Source of the DNA: Clostridia bacterium
GTDB taxonomy: Bacteria > Bacillota > Clostridia > Christensenellales > Borkfalkiaceae
DNA: 64,000 nucleotides
Direction: 5' to 3'
Assembly (NCBI GenBank): GCA_017468085.1
Contig: JAFUJR010000015.1
Location: 144,618-208,617 of the forward strand
Part shown: positions 24,301-32,996 of the stretch, piece after piece
How the letters are laid out: the number at the start of each line of letters is the position of its first letter
How positions within the stretch are numbered: the stretch's first letter is position 1
Translations under genes and position numbers: made by a program
The notes under the pieces: model-generated
Databases searched by the model: none
Seen by the model: the letters and a program-made list of their open reading frames with translations, nothing else
Told to the model about the DNA's origin: nothing

Positions 24301-25582
24301 CTCTGATTGTAGTAGTCTGACGGAAATCGTGCTTCCCGACGGCGTAACGAGTATTGGAAATTATGCGTTCTCTAGGTGCAGTGGCTTAACGGAAATTGTA
24401 ATTCCCGACAGCGTAACGAGTATCGGTGATGATGCTTTCAAGGTTTGCAGTAGTTTGACAGAAATCGTAATACCCGACAGCGTAAAGAGTATCGGTTCCT
24501 CTGCTTTCCAAGCTTGTAGTAGTCTGACGGAAATCGTAATACCCGGCAGCGTAAAGAGTATTGGTGATTCTGCGTTCTACGGTTGTAGTATTTTAACGGA
24601 TATTACAGTAAACGAAAATAATACGGCATATAAATCTGTGGGTGGGATATTATATAGTAAAGACGGGGAAAAGTTGATATGGTATCCGTGTGCAAAAACG
24701 GCAACAAAGTTTGCGATACCTGATAGCGTAACGAGCATTGGTTCTTCTGCGTTCTCTGGTTGTAGTAGCTTGACGGAAATCGTGCTTCCCGACAGCGTAA
24801 CGAGTATCGGTTGGTCTGCGTTCTCTGGTTGTAGTAGCTTGACGGAAATCGTGCTTCCCGACAGCGTAACGAGTATCGGCGAGCGAGCGTTCTATAACTG
24901 TAGTAGCTTGACGGAAATCGTGCTTCCCGACAGCGTAACGAGTATTGGCAATTATACGTTCTATAACTGCAGTAGTCTGACGGAAATCGTAATACCTGAG
25001 AGCGTAACGAGTATCGGTTGGTATGCGTTCTATAATTGCAGTAGTTTGACGGAAATCGTGCTTCCCGACAGCGTAACGAGCATTGGTTCTTCTGCGTTCT
25101 TTGATTGTAGTAGCTTGACGGAAATCGTAATACCCGACAGCGTAACGAGCATTGGTGATTCTGCGTTCTCTGGTTGTAGTAGCTTGACGGAAATCGTAAT
25201 ACCCGACAACATAACGAGTATTGACAATTATGCTTTCAAGAATTGCAGTGGTTTGACGGAAATCGTGCTTCCCGACAGCTTAACGAGTATTGGTAGTGAT
25301 GCTTTCTATAATTGCAGTAGTTTAACGGAAATCGTAATACCTGACAGCGTAACGAGTATCGGTGATGATGCTTTCTATAATTGCAGTAGTTTGACGATTT
25401 ATTGCGAAGCGGAAAATCAGCCCGAAGGTTGGGATAGCTATTGGAATCTTTCAAATAGACCCGTTTATTGGTACAGCGAAAATGAGCCTGCGCTCAACGT
25501 AGACGGCACGGCATACGAAGGGAATTATTGGAAGTATGATGAAAACGGCGAGATTGATATTTGGACGAAAGAAACGGTATAA
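21335..25582 (+). CDS. Giant BspA-like leucine-rich-repeat surface lipoprotein
   Basis: The 1415-residue protein starts with a lipoprotein signal ending in FSAC. Cys-containing modules follow to about residue 170 (HTHTYTSQTTNATCGEKG, TYTCDCGDTY, TCTVCGYV), then a beta-sandwich-like stretch, an InlB-type repeat (VVFETDGGTAVESQTV...GYTFLAWD) and a MucBP-like stretch. About 29 BspA-type LRR_5 repeats follow, interrupted by three non-repeat inserts, and a 50-residue C-terminal cap closes the protein. It is probably displayed on the cell surface for adhesion. ATG 21335 is used because GGAGG lies seven bases upstream; ATG 21329 is too close to it. From about 24.7 kb the repeats are almost identical at DNA level. 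Confidence 0.9.
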   Translation: MKRRKIWISILLGLCACFMSATYFSACENLTHTHTYTSQTTNATCGEKGLITYTCDCGDTYTEEIPATDAHVWDEGKKTVSPSCTEEGETIYTCTVCKTATKTAPIEKLPHEYAAEWSYNETHHYHECKCGDKADEAAHVPSAPATEETAQTCTVCGYVIQDRLGIMFNTLTVADRKVYGKVDNAVTEFIFSDEITVNGKASYVVSADEDGTQTLENTISLEVGDNVVYVIESIDNEITKVYTVTIRRRPIYTVVFETDGGTAVESQTVEEDSLATEPETTKTGYTFLAWDYDFSTPITQDTKITASWKANEDTSYKVNYYLQNLENDEYTLTETDELTGTTDTTVTAEIKTFEHFTYNEGVGTVSGNVDSDGGQVLSVYYTRNTYTLSVNDSSIASITSEGTYKYGTELTSTVTNYLGYDFLGWYSGETLISTDTVYTFTLVQNVTAKVAVNVGMQYFTFTSTTTTCTITGITDKTLTEIVIPNCVTSIDNSAFSNCTKLRSVIIGNSVTSIGNSAFYWCSSLKEIVIPDSVTSIGNSAFYWCSSLKEIVIPDSVTSIGNSMFYGCNRLTEIVIPDSVTSIGNSAFESCSKLTNVTISSSVASIGKSAFEDCEGLTEIAIPNSLTSIGNDAFYNCSNLTGVYITDIEDWCNIAFDNFYSNPLCYANNLYLDKELVTKIVFPDTLLSIGDYAFSGCNSLLEVVIPESVKSIGSSAFYNCNSLADITLPFVGATKDGKSDTHFGYIFGASSSSKNDDYVPASLKSVTVTSVTSIGSYAFAGCSSLTGIVIPDDVTSIGNYAFYDCSSLTEIKIPDSVTSIASWTFYGCNSLKTITLPFVGASMSASNGYDQVLGYIFGYEVSADAIEGTTLQYIDTSKITYYRYYIPMSLRSITITGGEQISWAFYNCTYLTEIVLPDSVTQIDFYSFLNCDSLINITLPFVGHKKDGKNNTHLGYIFGASSYNENWDDVPASLRSVTITSATNIGDYAFSDCSSLTEIVLPDGVTSIGNYAFSRCSGLTEIVIPDSVTSIGDDAFKVCSSLTEIVIPDSVKSIGSSAFQACSSLTEIVIPGSVKSIGDSAFYGCSILTDITVNENNTAYKSVGGILYSKDGEKLIWYPCAKTATKFAIPDSVTSIGSSAFSGCSSLTEIVLPDSVTSIGWSAFSGCSSLTEIVLPDSVTSIGERAFYNCSSLTEIVLPDSVTSIGNYTFYNCSSLTEIVIPESVTSIGWYAFYNCSSLTEIVLPDSVTSIGSSAFFDCSSLTEIVIPDSVTSIGDSAFSGCSSLTEIVIPDNITSIDNYAFKNCSGLTEIVLPDSLTSIGSDAFYNCSSLTEIVIPDSVTSIGDDAFYNCSSLTIYCEAENQPEGWDSYWNLSNRPVYWYSENEPALNVDGTAYEGNYWKYDENGEIDIWTKETV
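24715..25400 (+). repeat. Tandem 69-bp repeats within the BspA gene
   Basis: Ten consecutive 69-bp units encode the LRR pattern SVTSIGxxAFxxCSSLTEIVxPD with very few base differences outside the variable codons. The identity suggests recent duplication or gene conversion. Confidence 0.85.
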
Positions 25583-25608
25583 AAATTTCCGTTAACAGTA
25601 AAACGATA

Positions 25609-25645
25609 GGGGCAGGTGTGCGTTGAACGCACGCCTGCCCGTTTT
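25609..25645 (+). terminator. Terminator built on the 19-nt motif
   Basis: GGGCAGGTGTGCG and CGCACGCCTGCCC pair around TTGAA, followed by GTTTTAAA. The left arm is an exact copy of the motif (25609-25627). Confidence 0.85.
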
Positions 25646-25679
25646 AAATGTGAAATGAGAAGTGCGAAATAGGGAAAAT

Positions 25680-25918
25680 GTCATACCGAGCGGAGCAACT
25701 TGTTGCGTAGTCGAGTGTATCTCTCTTTATTTATGGGATACGCTCCACGCGGTTGCGCTTGGGACGCTCGCGGGCTCGCTATTCCGTCGCAGATATATCT
25801 GCTCCTTACGGTATGACGGTGGGGGATACGCTCCACGCGGTTGCTCCGCAACCTTGGTCGGTATGACAATGGGGAGATACGCTCCACGCAGTCGCTGCGC
25901 TCCTTTGGTCGGTATGAC
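25680..25918 (+). repeat. GTCATACCGA palindromic repeat cluster, right of giant BspA gene
   Basis: The block begins with the same 60 bases as the third unit of the left cluster (GTCATACCGAGCGGAGCAAC onward). It contains three right-end modules of the form ACGCTCCACGC...GGTATGAC. With the block at 20848 it brackets the giant BspA gene. Confidence 0.75.
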
Positions 25919-26001
25919 AAGTAAATGCTGACTGTGGAATGCGGAATGCGGAATTGTGTAAAAATTCTCTGTAAATTTATAAAAATTATTAGGATTAAGT
26001 C
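25919..26001. other. Short tandem GCGGAAT-like stretch
   Basis: GACTGTGGAATGCGGAATGCGGAATT resembles decayed short repeats also seen near 5161, 12848, 15240 and 44700. No gene is seen here. Confidence 0.4.
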
Positions 26002-26030
26002 TTGACAACAGGAAAATTCTGTATTATAAT
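26002..26030 (+). promoter_or_regulatory. Promoter of the SDR gene
   Basis: TTGACA (26002-26007) and TATAAT (26025-26030) with a 17-nt spacer. Confidence 0.8.
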
Positions 26031-26074
26031 AAAGAAAAAAGCGGCGGGGCTCGCTTTATTAAAGGAGAAAAATT

Positions 26075-26836
26075 ATGATTAGCTTGAAAGATAAAGTGGT
26101 TATTATTACGGGCGGCGGCAGAGGCATTGGCTTTGGGCTTTCGACGGCGTTTGCAAAGGCGGGCGCGAAGCTCGTTATTACGGGCAGAACGGAAAGCACC
26201 CTGCTTTCCGCAAAGGAAAAATTAGAAGCGGCGCACGGCTGTGAGGTTTTGTGCGTAACGGCAGACGGCGCGGACGAGGCGGCTATCCAAAACGTTATCG
26301 ATAAGACGGTGGAAAAATTCGGGCGCATTGACGCGGTAGTGAACAACGCGCAGGCTTCCGCTTCGGGCAAGATGCTTATTGACCACACCAAAGAGGATTT
26401 AGACCTTGCCATTTATTCGGGCATTTACGCGACCTTCTTTTATATGCAAAAGGCGTTTCCGTACCTTAAAGAGAGCAAGGGTGCGGTGGTGAATTTTGCG
26501 AGCGGCGCAGGGCTTTTCGGGCGCATAGCGCAATCGTCCTACGCGGCGGCGAAAGAGGGTATCCGCGGTTTGTCGCGCGTGGCGGCGACGGAGTGGGCGC
26601 CCTACGGCGTGCGCGTGAACGTGATTTGCCCCTTGGCGATGACGGAAGGCTTGCAGAAATTTAAGGAAGAATATCCCGAACGCTACGAACAGACCATCAA
26701 GGGCGTGCCCATGGGCAGATTCGCCGACCCCGAGCAGGACGTTGGCGGTATGTGCGTATTCCTCTGCTCCGATTTGGCGAGCTACGTAACGGGGGAGACG
26801 ATAACGCTTCAAGGCGGCAGCGGTTTGCGCCCGTAA
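26075..26836 (+). CDS. Short-chain dehydrogenase/reductase
   Basis: This 253-residue classical SDR has the cofactor motif TGGGRGIG, an NNA motif (here NNAQ rather than NNAG), the catalytic Ser in NFASG and the YxxxK pair in SSYAAAKEG. The region after it (PLAMTEGLQKF) would form the substrate lid. Overall it resembles SDRs acting on acyl-CoA or sugar substrates, but the substrate cannot be named. It is a single-gene unit with its own strong promoter and AAAGGAG site. Confidence 0.85.
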   Translation: MISLKDKVVIITGGGRGIGFGLSTAFAKAGAKLVITGRTESTLLSAKEKLEAAHGCEVLCVTADGADEAAIQNVIDKTVEKFGRIDAVVNNAQASASGKMLIDHTKEDLDLAIYSGIYATFFYMQKAFPYLKESKGAVVNFASGAGLFGRIAQSSYAAAKEGIRGLSRVAATEWAPYGVRVNVICPLAMTEGLQKFKEEYPERYEQTIKGVPMGRFADPEQDVGGMCVFLCSDLASYVTGETITLQGGSGLRP

Positions 26837-27156
26837 AACGGAGAATATGCGGCGCAATACAGCGTTAAGTCGCTACGTATAAGGGCGCATCTTCACGCCT
26901 CGGCGGTATTCGCCTTGCTCGTTTACGCACAAGTAAAGTCTCATCGGCGAAGCTTCCGCGCTCGGCGCAAATCTACAACCCTTCTCCGTAGCGCCGACGA
27001 GCAAACGTAGGGTCTATGTACGCTCCCGTCGGGGTACTCACAGCGCCTTGTCTTGCTTGCATCTTGCTTCGTTTTACCTATTTGGATGGGGCGAGGGGGT
27101 ACTACAGCGCCTTGTCTTGCCTGAATCTTGCTCCGTTTTACCTGTTTTGACGGGGC
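26834..27156 (+). repeat. Stop-codon-adjacent palindromic element with tandem right ends
   Basis: The element begins in the SDR stop codon with GTAAAACGGAGAATATGC. It ends with GCATCTTGCTTCGTTTTAC (inverted) and a second right-end copy (27098-27156). Between them lie 240 non-coding bases with several small stems. It belongs to a family that also follows rhaB, rsmE and the BMC alcohol dehydrogenase. Confidence 0.55.
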
Positions 27157-27187
27157 GGAGTAAATTTATAAAGTAAAGGAAATTATT

Positions 27188-27805
27188 ATGACGGAATTTG
27201 AAAAAATGAGCGCAGGGAAGTTGTACGATACTTCCGAAAAAGAATTGGCGAAGCTCCGTTGCAAGGCGCATAAGTTAAGCAAAGATTACAACGATACCTA
27301 CGAGGACGAGGAAGAAAAACGCGCGGCGATTTTAAAGGAGCTCTGTCCCAATTTAGGTAAGGGTACGTACCTGCAAGGGCCCGTGCAATTCGATTACGGC
27401 ATCAACTTTTTTACGGGCGAAAATTGCTATGTGAATTTCAATTTGACGGTGCTTGACTGCGCGCCCGTTACCTTAGGTAACGACGTATTCATCGGCCCGA
27501 ACTGCCAACTTGTGCCGCCCGTACACCCCTTGCTTATCGAGGAGCGGAAAATATATCAAAAAGAGGACGGTACGCCGTACGATATCGAATACGCCAAGCC
27601 CGTCGTCATTAAAAGCGGCGTGTGGCTGGCTTCGGGCGTTACCGTTTGCGGCGGCGTAACGATTGGGGAAAACTCCGTCATCGGCGCGGGGAGCGTAGTA
27701 ACGAAGGATATTCCCGCAAACGTATTTGCGGCGGGCAATCCCTGTCGCGTGATACGCGCCATCACCCCCGAGGACAGCGTTTACAAGAAAAAGGAATTGT
27801 TATAA
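27188..27805 (+). CDS. maa: Maltose/galactoside O-acetyltransferase family protein
   Basis: This 205-residue hexapeptide-repeat acetyltransferase begins with the Maa domain (MSAGKLYDTSEKELAKLRCKAHKL). The left-handed helix domain follows, with NFNLTVLDCAPVTLGNDVFIGPNCQL, catalytic His in PPVHP, and the terminal coils VTIGENSVIGAGSVVTKDIPANVFAAGNPCRVIR. It would acetylate sugars with acetyl-CoA, probably to detoxify non-metabolised sugars. AAGGAAATT precedes the ATG and a terminator follows directly. Confidence 0.9.
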   Translation: MTEFEKMSAGKLYDTSEKELAKLRCKAHKLSKDYNDTYEDEEEKRAAILKELCPNLGKGTYLQGPVQFDYGINFFTGENCYVNFNLTVLDCAPVTLGNDVFIGPNCQLVPPVHPLLIEERKIYQKEDGTPYDIEYAKPVVIKSGVWLASGVTVCGGVTIGENSVIGAGSVVTKDIPANVFAAGNPCRVIRAITPEDSVYKKKELL

Positions 27806-27808
27806 GAA

Positions 27809-27836
27809 AAAAGCTCGGTTTTGCCGAGCTTTTTTC
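27809..27836 (+). terminator. Terminator of maa
   Basis: AAAAGCTCGG and CCGAGCTTTT pair around TTTTG, with a six-T run. Confidence 0.88.
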
Positions 27837-27867
27837 ATTGAAAAGGCGGGAAATTTTGTCAAAAATA

Positions 27868-27896
27868 TTGACAATCGGCTTTGCGTGGTATATAAT
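27868..27896 (+). promoter_or_regulatory. Promoter of the biotinyl fusion gene
   Basis: TTGACA (27868-27873) and TATAAT (27891-27896) with a 17-nt spacer. Confidence 0.85.
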
Positions 27897-27928
27897 AAGG
27901 GCAATCGATTTTACTAAGGAGGAGTTTT

Positions 27929-28864
27929 ATGGTTTGTAAAACTTGTGGAACGGAGTGCGGCGACGAAAGCGTTTGCCCTATGTGCGGTTGTAACCCCAAC
28001 GAGGAATTTGGGGTGGATATGGGCGGCGAAAGCGCAAATAACGCGCCGAGGCAGACGACAAACGACGAGCCTGTAGGCGCTATACCGCAAAACAACAATC
28101 AACACGACGAGCCGGTGGATCCAATCAAAGAGAAGAAATCCTTGCCGGGTATGGGTTGGTTTAAGTTCACCATTTACTTTTCGCTTTGGGCGAATATGGC
28201 GTTGAATATCCTCAATGCGATTTTGATGTGGACGGGAGCTTCGTATGGGGTGGACGCAGAGCGCGTATACGAAGTATTTCCTTCCTTAAAAGGCACGGAC
28301 GTATTTATCGGCGTTTTGTATTTGGCGTTGGCGGTGTATGCAATTTTCGTTCGTATCCGTTTGGCAAACTTTAAAAAGGGAAGTCCTATGCTTTTACATA
28401 TACTCGTCGCGGCGAATTTGGGTATCACCCTCTTGTATGCGATAATCGCGTCGGGGATCACGGGTATATCCTTTGGGGAATTGATATCGGGCAATATTGC
28501 GCAAATGATAGGCGTTGCGGTGTTGTTGGTGGTAAATATCGTATATTACAACAAGCACGCGGATTTATTTACAAATGAAGTAGGCGCAACAGCGTCTGTT
28601 CCCGTAGTAACGGCAAATGCGCCCACAGGGTTCGAGGTGATGACACCTGCAAATGGTGAAAAAGTAATTGCGCCTTTCCCTGGCTTGATTAAAAAATTGT
28701 TGGTTGCAGAAGGCACAGTGGTAAAAAGGGGACAGCCTATTCTTGTTCTTGAAGCAATGAAAATGGATAACGATATCACCGCGGTTTGCGACGGCGTTAT
28801 ACATTTCCAAGTTATGAAAGGCACAAATGTTGAATCCGACGCGGTACTTGCTGTTATCGCATAA
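27929..28864 (+). CDS. Zinc ribbon - membrane - biotinyl domain fusion protein
   Basis: The 311-residue protein has an N-terminal zinc ribbon (CKTCGTECGDESVCPMCG), a polar linker, three or four hydrophobic segments (about 75-100, 125-145, 155-175, 185-205) and a C-terminal biotinyl domain (about 235-311). Biotin-accepting Lys278 lies in EAMKM, 33 residues from the end as in canonical carriers. Biotinyl domains of this type carry CO2 for carboxylases or for Na+-pumping decarboxylases. The membrane part and the decarboxylase beta-subunit remnant directly downstream point to the second group. Fusion to a zinc ribbon is not an arrangement I know. The subunit carrying out decarboxylation is not in the window. 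Confidence 0.75.
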   Translation: MVCKTCGTECGDESVCPMCGCNPNEEFGVDMGGESANNAPRQTTNDEPVGAIPQNNNQHDEPVDPIKEKKSLPGMGWFKFTIYFSLWANMALNILNAILMWTGASYGVDAERVYEVFPSLKGTDVFIGVLYLALAVYAIFVRIRLANFKKGSPMLLHILVAANLGITLLYAIIASGITGISFGELISGNIAQMIGVAVLLVVNIVYYNKHADLFTNEVGATASVPVVTANAPTGFEVMTPANGEKVIAPFPGLIKKLLVAEGTVVKRGQPILVLEAMKMDNDITAVCDGVIHFQVMKGTNVESDAVLAVIA

Positions 28865-28883
28865 TTTAAATAGGAGTTTAAAT

Positions 28884-29018
28884 ATGCTCAATAATTTACT
28901 CGTAGACATTGGGGGTATTTTCAGGTCTTTGGGTGGTTCGCTTGGCGTAATGAACGGTACGTGGTAAAATTATGCTATCTTTGCGGTAGCCTTCCTCTTG
29001 ATGCATCTCGTAATATAA
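28884..29018 (+). pseudogene. Remnant of Na+-pumping decarboxylase beta subunit (oadB/gcdB-like)
   Basis: An ATG with a TAGGAG site opens MLNNLLVDIGGIFRSLGG and continues to a stop at 28965. The same frame goes on with NYAIFAVAFLLMHLVI, then stops again at 29016. The pattern of a short leader, then W-x-N, then a membrane helix ending in L-x-I followed by K resembles the first helix of OadB/GcdB. Everything after it is missing and a terminator follows. It reads as a truncated fossil of the gene that would normally follow the biotin carrier. Alternatively, the first 27 codons are a small peptide gene. Confidence 0.5.
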
Positions 29019-29028
29019 AAAACAATCG

Positions 29029-29061
29029 ACAGCCTTGCAGATTTTGCAGGGCTGTTTTTTT
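29029..29061 (+). terminator. Terminator after the biotinyl gene and remnant
   Basis: ACAGCCTTGCA and TGCAGGGCTGT pair with one bulge, followed by seven T. Confidence 0.8.
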
Positions 29062-29141
29062 GTGCGCCAAAACAATTCCGTAAAAAAATTTTTTGTTTTT
29101 TGTGTTTAACTGCCTTTTTTCTCGGTTACATATAACTGTAA

Positions 29142-30980
<1,839 letters not shown>

Positions 30981-31112
30981 TTAAGTAAAAACGTCCTTAC
31001 ACCCGTACGGGAGTGGGGCAAATGCAAAAACGATTGGTAATGGGTTTGGGAAACCAAACCCTATTCCCTTATTAGAAAGGTCGTTTTGAAAAACCGACGT
31101 AAGGTAATCACT

Positions 31113-32252
31113 ATGGCAGATAAAAAAAATTATTACGATATTCTCGGCGTAGGCAAAGACGCGACGCCCGACGAAATTAAAGCCGCGTATCGCAAGCTCG
31201 CGATGAAATACCACCCTGACCGCAACCAAGGCGACGAGGCGGCGGCGGAAAAATTTAAAGAGGTCAACGAGGCGCACGAAACCCTCTCCGACCAGCAAAA
31301 GCGCGCGGCGTACGATTACGAGCTGGAACACCCCGGCATGGGCGGCGCAGGCGGTTTCGGCGGCTTTGGCGGAGGCGGATTTGAGGATATTTCCGATATT
31401 TTCAGCAGTATTTTCAGCGGTTTTGGCGGCGGCACGAGAACGGCGCGTTCGGAAGTCGGCGAGGATATTCAGCGCGAAATGAGCCTCTCGTTTATGGACG
31501 CGGCAAAGGGCTGTAAAAAGACGTTTAGCTACGTCCGTAATCAACGTTGCGAAAGCTGCCGCGGTACGGGCGCGAAGAACGGCTCGGCGTATACGTCCTG
31601 TTCCCGTTGCGGCGGTAAGGGGGTAATTCAGCAGGTTCAGCAGACGATGTTTGGACGGACGATCCGTCAAAGCCCTTGTCCCGATTGCGACGGCACGGGC
31701 AGAAAAATCACGGATAAATGCCCCGACTGTAAAGGCAAGGGCGCACAGCGTAAGGAAACGACGGTTACCATCGATATTCCCGCAGGCGTGGACAACGGCA
31801 GTTATATGAAGAAAAAGGGCATGGGTCAAGCGGCGCCGCACGGTGGTCAGGCGGGCGATTTGATCATCGTTTTCCGCGTAGAACCGCATAAGATTTTCGT
31901 GCGCGATCAGTTCAATCTCAAGCTGGATTTGTATATTCCGTACAGAACGGCGGTGCTTGGCGGTGTGGTGAAAGTGCCTACGATTGACGAAACCATCGAC
32001 CTTACCATTCCGGAGGGAACGCAGAGCGGCGCGGTGTTCACAATGCGCGGCAGGGGTATCAGATCCTTGCGTGGCGGCGTGGGGAATTTGATTATCCGCG
32101 TGATCGTCGAAGTGCCTACCAAACTTTCCAAAGACCAAAAACGGGAGTTGGAGAGATGGGACAACACCGTGGAATTAAAGCAGTGCGAGCATATGAAAAA
32201 ATATTCGGATAACGTAGAGGCGTTGTATGGCAAAAAGCCTTATACAAAATAA
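31113..32252 (+). CDS. dnaJ: Chaperone protein DnaJ
   Basis: This 379-residue type I J-protein has the J domain (YYDILGVGKDATPDEIKAAYRKLAMKYHPDRN with HPD), a Gly/Phe-rich linker, and four zinc repeats (CESCRGTG, CSRCGGKG, CPDCDGTG, CPDCKGKG). The C-terminal substrate-binding domains follow. ATG 31113 matches the family start; an in-frame ATG at 31086 would add nine unusual residues. It follows dnaK by 132 bases, a gap with no clear terminator. Confidence 0.96.
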   Translation: MADKKNYYDILGVGKDATPDEIKAAYRKLAMKYHPDRNQGDEAAAEKFKEVNEAHETLSDQQKRAAYDYELEHPGMGGAGGFGGFGGGGFEDISDIFSSIFSGFGGGTRTARSEVGEDIQREMSLSFMDAAKGCKKTFSYVRNQRCESCRGTGAKNGSAYTSCSRCGGKGVIQQVQQTMFGRTIRQSPCPDCDGTGRKITDKCPDCKGKGAQRKETTVTIDIPAGVDNGSYMKKKGMGQAAPHGGQAGDLIIVFRVEPHKIFVRDQFNLKLDLYIPYRTAVLGGVVKVPTIDETIDLTIPEGTQSGAVFTMRGRGIRSLRGGVGNLIIRVIVEVPTKLSKDQKRELERWDNTVELKQCEHMKKYSDNVEALYGKKPYTK

Positions 32253-32286
32253 ATAAAATGGAGCGTAAAAACGCTCCATTTTATTT
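32253..32286 (+). terminator. Terminator of dnaK-dnaJ
   Basis: ATAAAATGGAGCGT and ACGCTCCATTTTAT pair around AAAA directly after the dnaJ stop. Confidence 0.88.
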
Positions 32287-32305
32287 GTTTTTGAGGGGTT
32301 AGATA

Positions 32306-32324
32306 GGGGCAGGTATGCGTTGAA
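32306..32324 (+). repeat. Oriented 19-nt motif, intergenic copy
   Basis: An exact GGGGCAGGTATGCGTTGAA lies between dnaJ and the convergent HTH gene, with no hairpin partner. Confidence 0.7.
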
Positions 32325-32336
32325 AATGCAAAAAAC

Positions 32337-32546
32337 TTAATATTCGTCGGTTAAGCCAAGTAAATAATCCGCCGAAACCTCGAAAATTTCACACAATTTC
32401 TTCAATGACGAAATTGTAGGCTCTTGCTGGTTTTTCTCCCAATAAACAATAGTGGATTGCCCTTGTCCAATTTTTTCGGCTAATTGTTTTTGGGTTAAGT
32501 GCCGCTCTAATCTCAATTCTTTAATTTTTTCGCCAAAATCTTGCAT
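32337..32546 (-). CDS. Small XRE-family HTH repressor
   Basis: This 69-residue Cro/CI-type protein has the HTH LTQKQLAEKIGQGQSTIVYWEKNQQEPTISSLKKL. It ends with EVSADYLLGLTDEY, shared exactly with the HTH protein at 17587. On the minus strand, TAAACT lies six bases before its ATG and no ribosome site is seen, so a leaderless transcript is likely. It is divergent from the small gene at 32647. Three 18-bp palindromes in the gap are its probable binding sites. Confidence 0.87.
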   Translation of the reverse strand: MQDFGEKIKELRLERHLTQKQLAEKIGQGQSTIVYWEKNQQEPTISSLKKLCEIFEVSADYLLGLTDEY

Positions 32547-32563
32547 ATTTTTAGTTTAACACA

Positions 32564-32630
32564 AAATCATAAAAGCGATTGACAAAATCATAATTATGAT
32601 TTATAATACTAAAAATCACTAAAATGATTT
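32564..32630. promoter_or_regulatory. Three 18-bp operators of the HTH repressor
   Basis: The sites are 32564-32581 (AAATCATAAAAGCGATTG), 32585-32602 (AAATCATAATTATGATTT, a perfect palindrome) and 32613-32630 (AAATCACTAAAATGATTT). The central one fills the spacer between -35 and -10 of the divergent promoter; the other two lie on either side of it. Confidence 0.75.
32579..32607 (+). promoter_or_regulatory. Promoter of the 32647 gene
   Basis: TTGACA (32579-32584) and TATAAT (32602-32607) with a 17-nt spacer that is almost exactly the central operator. Confidence 0.85.
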
Positions 32631-32646
32631 TATGGAGGCTATTTAA

Positions 32647-32946
32647 ATGAAGAAAGAAGATTTTGGGTGTATGTATAGGATCAAAGAGTATTTTAGCGAG
32701 ATGGACAGCCAAATTAAAAGGTTTGACTGTGGAGAGGGGAAAAGTCCTGCGTTGGAAGAATTAAAGAAAAAGCGAAAGGCGATGTATAAAATCGTGCGGG
32801 AGTTAAACCGTACCGATTTGCAAATTTTATATTATCTGCACAATTTACAACAGATAAGACCCCATCAAATGCTTTCCGCGTTGAAAAAGACGCACGACGC
32901 GCAAACAGAGTTGTTTGCGTTGCTATACGAGGATAGCGAAAAATAA
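32647..32946 (+). CDS. Small charged helical protein, repressor-controlled
   Basis: This 99-residue protein has no signal peptide, membrane segment or motif that I recognise. It looks mostly helical, with many Lys and Glu residues, and contains RELNRTDLQILYYLHNLQQIRPHQML, which could be a small winged-helix-like or coiled-coil part. GGAGG precedes the ATG. It is the sole gene controlled by the three-operator region and ends at a strong terminator. The pair could be a regulator with its effector, a phage-derived remnant or a toxin-antitoxin-like unit; none is shown by the sequence. Confidence 0.6.
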   Translation: MKKEDFGCMYRIKEYFSEMDSQIKRFDCGEGKSPALEELKKKRKAMYKIVRELNRTDLQILYYLHNLQQIRPHQMLSALKKTHDAQTELFALLYEDSEK

Positions 32947-32948
32947 CA

Positions 32949-32981
32949 AAACGGAGCGTTGAGGAAACGCTCCGTTTCTTT
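32949..32981 (+). terminator. Terminator between convergent genes
   Basis: AAACGGAGCGTT and AACGCTCCGTTT pair around GAGGA, followed by CTTTC. Confidence 0.8.
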
Positions 32982-32996
32982 CATCAAGTTTTAAAA

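Noticed and set aside
22790-25400. Regular repeats that could suggest a CRISPR array
   Set aside because: The repeat period is 69 bp with no unique spacers and the frame is open throughout; it encodes leucine-rich repeats.
31021-31085. Possible promoter or small RNA in the dnaK-dnaJ gap
   Set aside because: No convincing -35/-10 pair or stable hairpin with T-run was found.
30981-32138. 385-codon open frame opposite dnaJ
   Set aside because: Shadow of dnaJ; low-complexity Arg/Ala-rich translation without motifs.
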